From: Pedobacter helvus
GTDB taxonomy: Bacteria > Bacteroidota > Bacteroidia > Sphingobacteriales > Sphingobacteriaceae
Direction of reading: 5' to 3'
Length of the DNA stretch: 64,000 nt
Assembly: GCF_005925325.1 (NCBI RefSeq)
Contig: NZ_SRMP01000003.1
Location: 439,210 to 503,209 of the forward strand
In this document: positions 8,335 through 17,394 of the stretch, piece after piece
How positions within the stretch are numbered: position 1 is the stretch's first letter
Layout of the letters: every line of letters begins with the position of its first letter
Made by a program: the position numbers and the translations under genes
Notes under the pieces: generated by a model
Told to the model about the DNA's origin: nothing
The model's database searches: none
What the model saw: only the letters and a program-made list of their open reading frames with translations

Positions 8335-9206
8335 AACACATTTAATAACTGTTCTTTAATTTTTTCTAGTTCCTCTTTCATGCCCACTACCAATTGCTGT
8401 ATTTGCGCATCGTTGGCTTTAGCACCCATGGTATTAATTTCTCTACCAATTTCTTGAGAGATAAAACCGAGTTTTTTGCCGTTGGCATCTTTATCCTTCA
8501 AAGTAGCAACAAAGTAGTCGCAGTGGCTTTTTAAACGAGTTTGTTCTTCAGTGATATCTAATTTATCAATATAGTAAATCAATTCTTGTTCAAAACGATT
8601 TTGATCATAGTTCACCTTGCCAACCGTATCTTCTAAAAACTGAGTTAAACGAGTTTTAATATGTGGAATTCTAAGTGGAGCTAAAGTTTCAACCTCTGCG
8701 AAAAAACCAAGAATATTTTTGATACGAAGTTCTAGATCAGCTTTCAACACCTTGCCTTCATCTTCCCTAAATTGGCCAAAATTCTTCAACGCTTTTTGGA
8801 AGGTAGCTTCTAAAATCTCCCATTCACTTTCGCTAGCTTCTTCTTCGGTGTAGGTAATTACATCTGGTAAATTAAGTACCGAGGGTAACAGATTTGAAAT
8901 ATCAGCGCCCAAGCTTTTGTTAACTTCAACTAGCTGTGTGTAGTATTTTTTTAGTAAGGTCTCGTTTATCGAAGCTCCTTTTTGCGACTCTTCACTACGC
9001 TCTACCGTAATTGCCATGCTTACTTTTCCACGTTCAATAGCCTTATTGCAAAGGTTGCGCAGGTAAAGTTCTTTGTCTGAAAATGCTTTAGGAATTTTTA
9101 AACCTAACTCAAGAAACTTCGAGTTTAACGATTTGATCTCTACAGAAAACTTCACACTTCCGTGATCTGTAGAAGCCAAGCCAAAGCCGGTCATTGATTT
9201 TATCAT
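8331..9206 (-). CDS. yicC: YicC family endoribonuclease-like protein
   Basis: A 291-residue protein with the family N-terminus MIKSMTGFG and a C-terminal DUF1732 domain (SHCDYFVATL, GFISQEIGREINTMG). E. coli YicC is reported to be an RNase acting on structured RNAs. The frame extends upstream to an ATG at 9266, but the canonical start is the ATG at 9206. A promoter box TATCTTTG ends 3 nt before that ATG, suggesting a leaderless message. It heads the yicC-gmk-IVP-nadD group. Confidence 0.93.
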   Translation of the reverse strand: MIKSMTGFGLASTDHGSVKFSVEIKSLNSKFLELGLKIPKAFSDKELYLRNLCNKAIERGKVSMAITVERSEESQKGASINETLLKKYYTQLVEVNKSLGADISNLLPSVLNLPDVITYTEEEASESEWEILEATFQKALKNFGQFREDEGKVLKADLELRIKNILGFFAEVETLAPLRIPHIKTRLTQFLEDTVGKVNYDQNRFEQELIYYIDKLDITEEQTRLKSHCDYFVATLKDKDANGKKLGFISQEIGREINTMGAKANDAQIQQLVVGMKEELEKIKEQLLNVL

Positions 9207-9209
9207 GTG

Positions 9210-9239
9210 CAAAGATAGTAAAAAGGATTTTAGCAGAAA
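9210..9239 (-). promoter_or_regulatory. yicC promoter, predicted leaderless
   Basis: The minus strand reads TTTC, then 18 nt, then TATCTTTG (9217 to 9210). This closely matches TTTG-N19-TAnnTTTG. The ATG at 9206 coincides with the predicted transcription start. Confidence 0.6.
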
Positions 9240-9310
9240 GGCCATAAGACCTAAGGTTTTGGACATAGTAGATGATTTGAAAACGTATGCCAGTAATCCT
9301 TATCTACTGT

Positions 9311-9394
9311 AGCCCTGCTGTCCATTCTAGCCCTCATTCTTCGGGGCTGTCATTTCCATCAGGTTTAACAAACAAAAATCTGTGCTAAAATCTC
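9311..9394 (+). repeat. Dispersed element, copy A
   Basis: The segment at 9351-9390 (TTTCCATCAGGTTTAA, then AAATCTGTGCTAAAA) matches 29254-29290 and, inverted, 31991-32040. The upstream AGCCCTGCTGTCC portion resembles the CCCGCTGTTC core of the second copy. It fills much of the 270-nt gap between yicC and the acyltransferase. Confidence 0.6.
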
Positions 9395-9476
9395 AAACCT
9401 AAATTAACGTTGGCTTTATTACTCAAGCTGGGCAATATTATCGATGTTATGCTTATGAAGATTGACAAAATTACTA

Positions 9477-10208
9477 CTATTTAATAATTGCCTCTTCCAT
9501 CAGCTCATAAACCTTCTTTTTAAGCAAAGGAACATCATCTAAACCTAATCCGACTACGCTAACTTCGGGCAGTAAAATAGTGGTGATTAATCCAGGCCGA
9601 GCCATTAATGGATCTTTTCGCGGCAGCAATTTACGATTGTTAATCATCACGAATGGAATGATAGGAGTTTGTGTTTCTATAGCAATGCGAAATGCGCCGT
9701 CATAAAAATCTGCTAATGGTTTTTCGGTTTTATTCATCGTTCCTTCTGCAAAGATTAATATCGATTGACCATTGGCGATATCTTTTTTCAATGCCGCTAC
9801 AGATTGCTCCCTGCTCTCTTTGCTACTTCTGTCTATCAACACTACAATTCGCTTGTAGATTAGTCCAAAAATGGGAACTTTGGTAATCTCCACTTTACCC
9901 AAGGCACTAAAATATTGTGGAATACTTAGGCAAACTGCTACCGCATCTAAATACGAACCATGGTTTCCAACGTAAATATGAGATTCGGACCGATCAACAT
10001 TTCCTTTGTTTTTGGTGGTAATCCAAAAGAAACTCAAGAGACTAAATAACCATGCCCAAATCCTCAGCACTACGAGGATAGCTCTTTTTCCAGTATTTAA
10101 AGTTAAAATGGCAGAAAAAAGTAACACAAAGGGCAAGGCAATGAACATCAACACAATAAAGATGATAGCAGCATACAGAAGATAGATGAATGAGAGACAC
10201 TTTCGCAT
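9477..10208 (-). CDS. 1-acyl-sn-glycerol-3-phosphate acyltransferase family (PlsC-like)
   Basis: A 243-residue membrane acyltransferase for the second acylation step of phosphatidic acid synthesis, or a related lysolipid substrate. Motif I NHGSYLD is at 82-88, giving the HxxxxD catalytic pair. Motif III FAEGT is at 153-157, with E155 and G156. The N-terminal ~60 residues carry two hydrophobic segments that anchor it to the inner membrane. Length is typical. The acceptor (glycerolipid or aminolipid such as ornithine lipid) cannot be decided from sequence. Confidence 0.88.
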   Translation of the reverse strand: MRKCLSFIYLLYAAIIFIVLMFIALPFVLLFSAILTLNTGKRAILVVLRIWAWLFSLLSFFWITTKNKGNVDRSESHIYVGNHGSYLDAVAVCLSIPQYFSALGKVEITKVPIFGLIYKRIVVLIDRSSKESREQSVAALKKDIANGQSILIFAEGTMNKTEKPLADFYDGAFRIAIETQTPIIPFVMINNRKLLPRKDPLMARPGLITTILLPEVSVVGLGLDDVPLLKKKVYELMEEAIIK

Positions 10209-10278
10209 GAATTAACCTTTTTTAACTTACCAACTGGCAAAGATTTGTTAAGTTTACAAAATAAAAAGTAACGCCGCA

Positions 10279-11001
10279 ATGTACACTAAAGCAAGGTTCG
10301 TATTTTCTTTAGTTGTTGTGCTATTCGCTATTAACAGGGCGTATGCTCAGCAAAATTTTACGCTTACGGGCGTGCTCTTCGAGAAATCGACAAAAAATAG
10401 GCTTGCATTAGCCGAAGTAAAAAATAAGCGGTCGGGCATTTCTACTGGCAGTAACGATATCGGCCTATTCACTATCAAAGCAAGCATTGGCGATACGCTA
10501 CTCATTACCAAAAGATCTTTTTATGATCTGGAAGTGGTAGTTAATAACACTAACGATTTAGTACTTTATTTGAACAAAGGAACAACCCTTAATGAGGTTA
10601 CAGTAACTGGGCAAACAAAGAAGCAAGCACTAGAAGAAATAAGGAAAGATTACAAAGCTAAAGGTTCTTTTTATGGTGGAAAGCCACCCATTTTGTCGTT
10701 ACTTGGATCGCCTTTGACATTCTTCTACGAGCTTTTCGGTAAAACACCAAAGCAAGCTAGAAGGTTTAACCGAATGTACCAAACTGAAATGCAGGATAGC
10801 CAAGTTGATCAGTTATTTAACAAGACCACCATTAATCAACAAACTGGTTTAACAGGGAAAGAACTAGAAGATTTTTTGGTAAACTACCGACCTACCTACG
10901 AACAGTCAAAAAATTGGAATGTTTACGACAGCATTAAGTGGATCAACGAATCTTACAAGAAGTACAGTGATACTGTGACCAAGGTGAAAAGTCAAAAGTA
11001 A
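10279..11001 (+). CDS. Secreted carboxypeptidase-regulatory-like domain protein
   Basis: A 240-residue exported protein. A signal peptide (about 1-23, ending AYAQ) is followed by a carboxypeptidase-D regulatory-like beta sandwich (about 27-110: LTGVLFEKSTKNRLALAEV, GLFTIKASIGDTLLIT, LNEVTVTG). That fold is usual at the N-terminus of TonB-dependent receptors, but here no barrel follows. The C-terminal half is a helical region (SPLTFFYELFGKTPKQARRF) found in uncharacterised Bacteroidota proteins. It probably acts in the periplasm or at the outer membrane; function unknown. Confidence 0.75.
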   Translation: MYTKARFVFSLVVVLFAINRAYAQQNFTLTGVLFEKSTKNRLALAEVKNKRSGISTGSNDIGLFTIKASIGDTLLITKRSFYDLEVVVNNTNDLVLYLNKGTTLNEVTVTGQTKKQALEEIRKDYKAKGSFYGGKPPILSLLGSPLTFFYELFGKTPKQARRFNRMYQTEMQDSQVDQLFNKTTINQQTGLTGKELEDFLVNYRPTYEQSKNWNVYDSIKWINESYKKYSDTVTKVKSQK

Positions 11002-11018
11002 AATTGGGGTTTTTAAAT

Positions 11019-11042
11019 ATTAGCTAATTAACCAATTAATCA
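11019..11042. repeat. Degenerate 8-nt array, three units
   Basis: The units ATTAGCTA, ATTAACCA and ATTAATCA are contiguous between two convergent genes. It is the same period and AT-rich ATTR core as the arrays at 4687 and 34818. Confidence 0.5.
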
Positions 11043-11044
11043 CA

Positions 11045-11776
11045 TTAAATAGACAAAGCCTCACAAGCTTTTTCAGCCGCTAACTTCTCCGCATTTTTTT
11101 TGTTGTAATCTCTTCCTATACCGAAGTTTTCGCTATCAATCATCACTTTAACCGTGAAAAGCTTAGCACTTTCTCCTTCACCGTTTTCTACTACATCAAA
11201 AGTAATTTCTTTCCCCTGACGTTGGCACCACTCAATTAAGCGGCTTTTAAAATTGGTTTCAGTAATTTCTAAATGATGGATATCTACGTAAGGTTTGATG
11301 ATACGCTTCAGGATAAGGTTCTTCGTAAAATCGTAACCTTTATCTAAGTAAATAGCACCAATCAACGCTTCAAAGGCATCGCCGTACATAGAATGATGTT
11401 TGGATTGGAAGTTTACTGTCTTTTGATCAAAGATGATCAGTTCATCAAATCCCATCTTACGTGCCAACTGATTAAGATTTGCTCTATTTACAATTTTAGA
11501 TCGCATCTCTGTTAAGAAACCTTCCTCTTTGTAAGGATAGCTTTTAAAAAGCAATTCGGCGACTACAGAACCCAAAATAGCGTCACCCAAAAACTCTAAT
11601 CTTTCGTTACTACTTCTACTGCCATTTTTTAAAACTTTAGCAACAGAACGATGCCTAAACGCCATTTTATAAAGCGCTACATTACCAGGCACAAAGCCAA
11701 GCACATTTTTCAGTTTTTTTACAAACTGCTTATTAGGCGAAAGATATAGTTTATAAATGCTTAACAAGGACATCAA
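11045..11776 (-). CDS. rnc: Ribonuclease III
   Basis: A 243-residue double-strand-specific endoribonuclease for rRNA and mRNA processing. The signature NERLEFLGDA at 57-66 carries the catalytic acidic residues, and GDAFEALIGAIYLD provides the second set. A C-terminal double-stranded RNA-binding domain covers about 165-240. The gene is third in an acpP-fabF-rnc operon. A hairpin lies in its leader (11803-11833), the kind of structure RNase III might cleave to regulate its own message. Confidence 0.96.
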   Translation of the reverse strand: MMSLLSIYKLYLSPNKQFVKKLKNVLGFVPGNVALYKMAFRHRSVAKVLKNGSRSSNERLEFLGDAILGSVVAELLFKSYPYKEEGFLTEMRSKIVNRANLNQLARKMGFDELIIFDQKTVNFQSKHHSMYGDAFEALIGAIYLDKGYDFTKNLILKRIIKPYVDIHHLEITETNFKSRLIEWCQRQGKEITFDVVENGEGESAKLFTVKVMIDSENFGIGRDYNKKNAEKLAAEKACEALSI

Positions 11777-11802
11777 CTAACTCCACAAAAATTAATACAG
11801 AA

Positions 11803-11833
11803 AGGCATTCGTATAAATATACGAACAATAGCC
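11803..11833 (-). promoter_or_regulatory. Intercistronic hairpin upstream of rnc
   Basis: An inner stem TTCGTAT/ATACGAA with a 4-nt loop is capped outside by AGGC/GCCT. It lies 27 nt upstream of the rnc start and 22 nt past the fabF stop. A second small hairpin, TAAGCT/AGCTTA (11842-11857), covers the fabF stop codon. Confidence 0.55.
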
Positions 11834-11854
11834 TGAAACCCTAAGCTTTTTAGC

Positions 11855-13108
11855 TTAATCTTCGTATTTCTTAAAAATTACAGAAGCATTGTGTCCTCCA
11901 AAACCAAATGTATTACTAATAGCAGCTCTAACTGTACGTTTTTGCGCTTTGTTAAAAGTAAAGTTCAATTTTGGATCAAACTCTGGGTCGTCGGTAAAAT
12001 GATTGATTGTTGGCGGTATCGTATCATTATTGATCGCTAAGATAGCTGCCAAAGCCTCCACTGCACCAGCCGCACCAAGTAAGTGCCCAGTCATAGATTT
12101 TGTAGAACTGATGTTTAGTTCGTAAGCATGTTCTCCAAATAAATCTACGATGGCTTTTGCTTCTTGTATATCTCCAAGTGGAGTAGAAGTACCGTGTACG
12201 TTAATGTAATCGATGTCTGTGGTTGCTAACCCTGCATCTTGTAACGCCTTAGACATTACCATTTTAGCGCCCAATCCCTCAGGGTGAGGAGCAGTGATGT
12301 GATGCGCATCTGCACTCATACCGCCACCAACAATTTCAGCATAGATTTTAGCACCACGAGCTTTTGCGTGTTCTAATTCTTCTAAAATAATGGTACCGGC
12401 ACCTTCTCCAGCCACAAAGCCATCGCGGTCTTTGTCGAACGGACGAGAAGCGGTTGCAGGATCGTCATTACGAGTAGATAAAGCATGCATTGCATTGAAA
12501 CCGCCCATACCCGCTTCGTTAATAATCGCTTCAGAACCACCGCTGATGATAATATCGGCTGTGCCTAAACGAATATAATTAAATGCATCAATCATCGCAT
12601 TGGTTGATGATGCACAAGCAGAAACGGTTGCGAAGTTCGGTCCACGCAATCCATACTTCATCGAGATATGCCCTGGGGCAATATCAATAATCATTTTCGG
12701 GATGAAAAAAGGATTGTACCTAGGTGTGCCATCTCCCTTGGCGAAGTTAGAAACTTCGTCTAGGAATGTTTTTAGACCTCCAATTCCTGCGCCCCAAATT
12801 ACACCGATGCGGTTAGTATCAAGTTTAGAGAAATCAAACCCTCCATCTTTAACAGCCTCTTCGGTGGCAACTAGTGCGTATTGTACAAACGGATCCAGCT
12901 TACGAGCTTCTTTTTTATCCAAATAATCTTCTGGACTGAAGTTTTTTACTTCGCAGGCGAATTTCGTTTTGAATTTTTCAGTATTAAAACTTTTGATTGG
13001 CGCAGCGCCGCTCACACCATTTGTTAAAGCCTCCCAAAATTCGGGAACACTATTTCCAATTGGAGTGAGCGCACCCAACCCAGTAACTACTACTCTTTTT
13101 AATCCCAT
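11855..13108 (-). CDS. fabF: Beta-ketoacyl-ACP synthase II
   Basis: Elongates acyl-ACP by condensation with malonyl-ACP in type II fatty acid synthesis. The 417-residue thiolase-fold enzyme has the Cys-His-His triad: C165 in SACASSTNAM, H305 in VHGTSTPLGD and H342 in MTGHLLGAAGA. Length is typical for FabF. It lies 28 nt downstream of acpP, its carrier protein, and precedes rnc. This acpP-fabF-rnc order is conserved in many bacteria. Confidence 0.98.
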   Translation of the reverse strand: MGLKRVVVTGLGALTPIGNSVPEFWEALTNGVSGAAPIKSFNTEKFKTKFACEVKNFSPEDYLDKKEARKLDPFVQYALVATEEAVKDGGFDFSKLDTNRIGVIWGAGIGGLKTFLDEVSNFAKGDGTPRYNPFFIPKMIIDIAPGHISMKYGLRGPNFATVSACASSTNAMIDAFNYIRLGTADIIISGGSEAIINEAGMGGFNAMHALSTRNDDPATASRPFDKDRDGFVAGEGAGTIILEELEHAKARGAKIYAEIVGGGMSADAHHITAPHPEGLGAKMVMSKALQDAGLATTDIDYINVHGTSTPLGDIQEAKAIVDLFGEHAYELNISSTKSMTGHLLGAAGAVEALAAILAINNDTIPPTINHFTDDPEFDPKLNFTFNKAQKRTVRAAISNTFGFGGHNASVIFKKYED

Positions 13109-13136
13109 TTATAAGTATTGTACAGAAAAAGTATTT

Positions 13137-13373
13137 CTACTTAACGTTTTTTTCTAAATAAGCAATTGCTTGACCTACAGTACCGATAGTTTCAGCTTGG
13201 TCATCAGGAATAGCTACGTTGAATTCTTTTTCGAATTCCATGATTAGCTCTACAGTGTCTAATGAATCAGCACCTAAGTCGTTTGTGAATGAAGCCTCTG
13301 GCGTAACTTCGCTTTCGTCAACACCTAGTTTTTCTACGATAATAGCCTTTACTCTTGAAGCAATATCAGACAT
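13137..13373 (-). CDS. acpP: Acyl carrier protein
   Basis: A 78-residue acidic four-helix carrier. S37 in [17 protein letters not shown] is the 4'-phosphopantetheine attachment site. It holds growing acyl chains for FabF, encoded next. It is the first gene of the acpP-fabF-rnc operon, with a well-formed promoter upstream. Confidence 0.98.
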   Translation of the reverse strand: MSDIASRVKAIIVEKLGVDESEVTPEASFTNDLGADSLDTVELIMEFEKEFNVAIPDDQAETIGTVGQAIAYLEKNVK

Positions 13374-13406
13374 AATTTTATAATTTAATGGTTAAATAAT
13401 TCTGTG

Positions 13407-13437
13407 CAAAGAAAAATAAATTCTAACACTTTTCAAA
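13407..13437 (-). promoter_or_regulatory. acpP operon promoter
   Basis: The minus strand has TTTG (13437-13434), exactly 19 nt, then TTTCTTTG (13414-13407). This fits TTTG-N19-TAnnTTTG with one mismatch in the -7 box. The predicted leader is about 30 nt. Confidence 0.6.
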
Positions 13438-13526
13438 TGTTTTTATTTCTCTATCAATTTTAATGCGTTTAAAACCTAAAGTAAAATTAGTTTTATAATT
13501 TCGTAATCCTAATAAAAAAATACATT

Positions 13527-13946
13527 TTGAACAAAACTTACTTAAAACTATCTCTCGATCTAGATTTCGTTCTAATTGCGGTTACAGCTTCGTTAAAAGA
13601 CTATGTTTTGTGTCACAAGATAAACACCAATCTCAACTTTGAGTTTTATAAAATTGATGACCATGAGGTATATTTCAATACCGACGAGGCTCCTTTAGCT
13701 TTTTCTAAATATTATTTTTTTGTAGAAGAAGGCGAGCAAGAATACTTTTTGGTAAGCAACAGAAATAGTGAAGGCTTCTTAGTTCCGGAGATGAACAAGG
13801 TAGATTTCTTCTTAATTATCCATCAATTTATAGACAAGGAAGATCTTAATTTCATCATCAGCAACTTAAACAAAATGCCTGATATTCAAGTAGCTGCACA
13901 AATAGATGTGCGCAAATTGAAGTCGAAAGAAAATTTGGTAATGTAA
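13527..13946 (+). CDS. IPExxxVDY family protein
   Basis: A 139-residue protein of a Bacteroidota-specific family named for its IPExxxVDY motif, here VPEMNKVDF near residues 92-100. It starts LKLSLDLDFVLIAV and has no signal peptide or membrane segment, so it is cytosolic. It begins with TTG; no better ATG exists near the conserved N-terminus. It sits between the divergent acpP operon and pyk, a conserved neighbourhood. Function is unknown. Confidence 0.85.
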   Translation: MNKTYLKLSLDLDFVLIAVTASLKDYVLCHKINTNLNFEFYKIDDHEVYFNTDEAPLAFSKYYFFVEEGEQEYFLVSNRNSEGFLVPEMNKVDFFLIIHQFIDKEDLNFIISNLNKMPDIQVAAQIDVRKLKSKENLVM

Positions 13947-13953
13947 ATTTTAT

Positions 13954-13983
13954 ATTGTTAGTGTAGTAAATACACTATATTTG
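13954..13983 (+). promoter_or_regulatory. pyk promoter with embedded inverted repeat
   Basis: TATATTTG (13976-13983) is an exact -7 box, with ATTG 18 nt upstream as -33. The perfect inverted repeat TAGTGTA-N5-TACACTA (13959-13977) lies between the two boxes and overlaps the -7 box, an ideal operator position. The predicted leader is about 88 nt. Confidence 0.6.
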
Positions 13984-14074
13984 AATATCAAATCAAACTG
14001 AAATAGTATAATCATCGCTTAAACAAGTTTTGCGTATTGCAATTTGTATAGGTAATAATAACAAGATAATTTTA

Positions 14075-15505
14075 ATGAAACCTTTTCATTCAAGAACTAA
14101 AATCGTAGCCACTTTAGGCCCTGCATCGGCTAAGCCAGATGTTTTGTATAGTATGTTTAACGCAGGTTTAGATGTATGTAGATTAAACTTCTCACACGGC
14201 TCACAAGCAGATCACCAAGCGGTTATTGATACCATTAGAGATATCAATAAAAAACATAAGTATAACGTGGGCATCTTAGCCGATTTACAAGGTCCTAAAA
14301 TTAGGATCGGCATGGTTAAAGACGGTGGAATTAACCTAGTTAACGGTAGCAAAACCATTATCACTACACAAGAATGTATTGGTAACGAAGAGCGTATTTA
14401 TATTACTTACGAGAACTTCCCTAAAGATGTAAAAGCAGGAGAAATTATCCTTTTGGACGATGGAAAACTGCAAATGCGTGTATTAGAAACCAACTATAAG
14501 GATGAGGTAATTTGTGAAGTTGTTCACGGTGGTATCTTAACTTCTAGAAAAGGTGTTAACCTACCTAATACTAAAGTTTCAATCCCTTCTTTAACTATCG
14601 AAGACAGAAAAAACCTAGATTTCGTATTAGAGAGTGATGTAGAATGGATCGGACTTTCTTTTGTGCGTAATGCAGCTGATATTGTTGAATTGAAAGACGT
14701 AATCAGAGAAAAAGGAAAAACAGCAAGGGTTGTTGCTAAAATCGAAAAACCCGAAGCAATTGCAAATATCGATGAAATTATTGCCGTAACAGATGCGGTA
14801 ATGGTTGCTCGTGGCGACCTAGGGGTAGAAATGCCAATGGAAGAAGTTCCTTTGTTGCAAAAAATGATTGTAAACAAATGTAGAGCTGCTTCTAAACCAG
14901 TAATTATCGCTACTCAAATGTTAGAGAGCATGATTACTACACCTCGCCCAACTCGTGCAGAGGTAAACGACGTAGCCAATTCGGTACTTGATGGTGCTGA
15001 TGCGGTAATGTTAAGTGGCGAAACTTCAGTTGGTGAATTTCCATTAATCGTTATCGAAACGATGCAGAAAATCGTTAACAACATTGAAGAAAACAACTAT
15101 CCTTTCCACTCAGATAAGTTTTTGAAACCAAAATCAGATAGTTTCTTAGGTGATGCTGTTTGCGACTCGGCTTGTTTCTTAGCTAAACAGACAGATGCTG
15201 TTGGTATTGTAACCATGACTTCGAGCGGTTATACTGCGTTTGAGGTTGCAAGTCACCGTCCTGAAGCACCAATCTTTACTTTTACTAGTAACGAAAGTTT
15301 ATTGAATACGTTGAGTCTAGTTTGGGGTGTAAGAGGTTTCTTCTACGATAAATTTGAAAGTACAGATAGCACTATCGAAGAAGTTAACGACGTATTGAAA
15401 AAGAAAAAATTGGTTAAAAAAGGTGATGTAGTAATTAACACCGCAGCTGTTCCTTTAGAAAAAAGAAGCAGAACCAACACAGTTAAGGTTACTGTAATCG
15501 AGTAA
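14075..15505 (+). CDS. pyk: Pyruvate kinase
   Basis: Catalyses the last step of glycolysis, phosphoenolpyruvate plus ADP to pyruvate plus ATP. The frame opens at a TTG at 14030, but the family N-terminus MKPFHSRTKIVATLGPAS starts at the ATG at 14075, giving 476 residues. Visible motifs are RLNFSHGS, the substrate loop KIEKPEAI, MVARGDLGVEMP and the hallmark MLSGETSVGEFP. A C-terminal regulatory domain is present. It has its own promoter and terminator. Confidence 0.97.
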   Translation: MKPFHSRTKIVATLGPASAKPDVLYSMFNAGLDVCRLNFSHGSQADHQAVIDTIRDINKKHKYNVGILADLQGPKIRIGMVKDGGINLVNGSKTIITTQECIGNEERIYITYENFPKDVKAGEIILLDDGKLQMRVLETNYKDEVICEVVHGGILTSRKGVNLPNTKVSIPSLTIEDRKNLDFVLESDVEWIGLSFVRNAADIVELKDVIREKGKTARVVAKIEKPEAIANIDEIIAVTDAVMVARGDLGVEMPMEEVPLLQKMIVNKCRAASKPVIIATQMLESMITTPRPTRAEVNDVANSVLDGADAVMLSGETSVGEFPLIVIETMQKIVNNIEENNYPFHSDKFLKPKSDSFLGDAVCDSACFLAKQTDAVGIVTMTSSGYTAFEVASHRPEAPIFTFTSNESLLNTLSLVWGVRGFFYDKFESTDSTIEEVNDVLKKKKLVKKGDVVINTAAVPLEKRSRTNTVKVTVIE

Positions 15506-15527
15506 TTACTCCTTAAAAATAGCTATA

Positions 15528-15556
15528 AGCCTCGAATTAAATTCGGGGCTTTTTTG
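15528..15556 (+). terminator. pyk rho-independent terminator
   Basis: A 10-bp stem (AGCCTCGAAT with ATTCGGGGCT, one G-T pair) has a 3-nt loop and is followed by TTTTT. It lies 23 nt past the pyk stop. Confidence 0.85.
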
Positions 15557-15666
15557 TTTAAAACTTGCTTAGTTTTTCCAAACGATAAAATCTACATTCG
15601 TAAAATGTAATTCGGAGAATAATGATAGTTATCCCGAGTGCTTTTGGAAATCAAATCTAAATCAAA

Positions 15667-17049
15667 TTGGCTAAAATCAAATCAGCATATTTCTGTCAGA
15701 GTTGTGGCTACGAGTCGGCAAAGTGGTTAGGCAAATGTCCTTCTTGCAACCAATGGAATACCTTTGTAGAAGAAGTTATAGAAAAACCAACGGCTGGAAA
15801 TGCAGCTGTTTGGAAAACCAGTACCGGCGGAGCACAAAGAGTAAACAAGCCTAGCAAGCTCGAAGAAATTGAAAGCGCTACAGAAGAAAGGCTATTAACT
15901 GGTGATGAAGAATTGGACAGGGTTTTAGGCGGTGGTTTGGTTACGGGATCTGTAACCTTAATTGGCGGCGAACCAGGTATCGGAAAATCTACGCTGATGC
16001 TTCAATTGGCATTAAACATTAAGCAAAAGCGGGTGCTCTACGTTTCTGGTGAAGAAAGTGAACAACAAATAAAAATGCGTGCCGAGCGTATTACCAAAAC
16101 GCCGCAGGCAGACTGTTTCATTTTAACCGAAACATCAACCCAAAACATCTTTAAACAACTTGAACAATTAGCGCCAGAAATTTTAATTGTAGATTCGATA
16201 CAAACACTACATTCGGCACATATAGAATCTACACCAGGCAGCGTATCGCAAGTTAGGGAGTGTACCGCCGAGCTGCTTCGTTTTGCCAAAGAAACGGCAA
16301 CCCCTGTTTTTTTGATTGGCCATATCACCAAAGACGGTGCCATTGCAGGACCTAAAATTTTGGAACACATGGTAGACACTGTGCTACAATTTGAAGGAGA
16401 TAGACACCATATTTATCGCATTTTACGCTCTATTAAAAACAGATTTGGTGCAGCAGCAGAACTGGGGATTTATGCCATGCATGGTAACGGATTGAGAGAA
16501 GTCTCTAATCCTTCGGAAGTTTTACTCTCGCAACGCGATGAAGAGCTGAGTGGCATCAGTATTGGTGCTACTATTGAAGGTGCAAGACCAATGGTGATAG
16601 AAACTCAGGCTTTGGTGAGCATATCGGCCTATGGCACACCACAGCGCTCTGCAACTGGTTTTGATACCAAACGTATGAATATGCTTTTAGCCGTATTAGA
16701 AAAGCGTTGTGGGTTTAGACTGAGTGCTAAAGATGTGTTCTTAAATATTGCCGGCGGAATTAAGGTAGAAGATCCAGCTATAGATTTGTCTATTGTAGCG
16801 GCAATTATTTCTTCACATGAAGATATTCCGGTATCGTCTAAAATATGTTTTGCGGCCGAAGTTGGACTTTCGGGAGAGATTAGAGCCGTCAATAGAATTG
16901 AGCAACGAATATCTGAAGCAGAAAAACTAGGTTTTGAAAAGATTTTTATCTCTAACTATAACCTAAAAGGATTTAATAAGGATAAGTTCAAAATAGAGTT
17001 GGTGACGGTTTCTAAAATTGAAGAAGTATTTTCTGCCTTATTTGGATAA
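15667..17049 (+). CDS. radA: DNA repair protein RadA
   Basis: A 460-residue RecA-like branch-migration helicase acting in recombination. An N-terminal four-Cys zinc finger uses C10, C13, C24 and C27. Walker A is GGEPGIGKST (100-109), the RadA-specific KNRFG motif is at 257-261, and a Lon-type P domain forms the C-terminus. The start is TTG, chosen because the zinc finger begins at residue 10 and no upstream ATG fits. It is transcribed alone. Confidence 0.97.
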   Translation: MAKIKSAYFCQSCGYESAKWLGKCPSCNQWNTFVEEVIEKPTAGNAAVWKTSTGGAQRVNKPSKLEEIESATEERLLTGDEELDRVLGGGLVTGSVTLIGGEPGIGKSTLMLQLALNIKQKRVLYVSGEESEQQIKMRAERITKTPQADCFILTETSTQNIFKQLEQLAPEILIVDSIQTLHSAHIESTPGSVSQVRECTAELLRFAKETATPVFLIGHITKDGAIAGPKILEHMVDTVLQFEGDRHHIYRILRSIKNRFGAAAELGIYAMHGNGLREVSNPSEVLLSQRDEELSGISIGATIEGARPMVIETQALVSISAYGTPQRSATGFDTKRMNMLLAVLEKRCGFRLSAKDVFLNIAGGIKVEDPAIDLSIVAAIISSHEDIPVSSKICFAAEVGLSGEIRAVNRIEQRISEAEKLGFEKIFISNYNLKGFNKDKFKIELVTVSKIEEVFSALFG

Positions 17050-17066
17050 ACCGATAAGAATTTATC

Positions 17067-17312
17067 TTAATCCGTTCTTCTTTTTAGCTCCGTATTGACC
17101 TTTGTAAGTTGTGATGAAAATATAATCATCAACGGTAGAAAAGCTATTGGGGTAATACTCAAGGCGCTAAAACCTTTTCTGATAGAAAGAATGATTCCAG
17201 AGATGGCCATCAAAGCCATAGCTACTGCAATCATTCCGACAGCGAGTTTCATGAACTTTGCTTTTTTCTTTAATTCTTCTGTGGATAGCTGTACTAAGTT
17301 TTCTTCTGCCAT
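17067..17312 (-). CDS. Small two-helix membrane protein
   Basis: An 81-residue protein with a charged helical N-terminus (TEELKKKAKFMK) and two hydrophobic segments at about 23-45 and 53-70, with a basic C-terminal tail. No family was recognised. It converges on radA with an 17-nt gap. It probably sits in the inner membrane; function unknown. Confidence 0.65.
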   Translation of the reverse strand: MAEENLVQLSTEELKKKAKFMKLAVGMIAVAMALMAISGIILSIRKGFSALSITPIAFLPLMIIFSSQLTKVNTELKRRTD

Positions 17313-17359
17313 GTACGAAACTAATCAAATTATTTGACCCCAAAAAATTGGGAAAAGAA

Positions 17360-17384
17360 AAGCCTTACAAAATTTGTAAGGCTT
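17360..17384 (-). terminator. Terminator of the coiled-coil lipoprotein gene
   Basis: The palindrome AAGCCTTACAAA/TTTGTAAGGCTT forms a strong stem. On the minus strand it is followed by a T-rich TTTCTTTT. It lies 10 nt past the stop at 17395. Confidence 0.65.
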
Positions 17385-17394
17385 AATCTTATAA

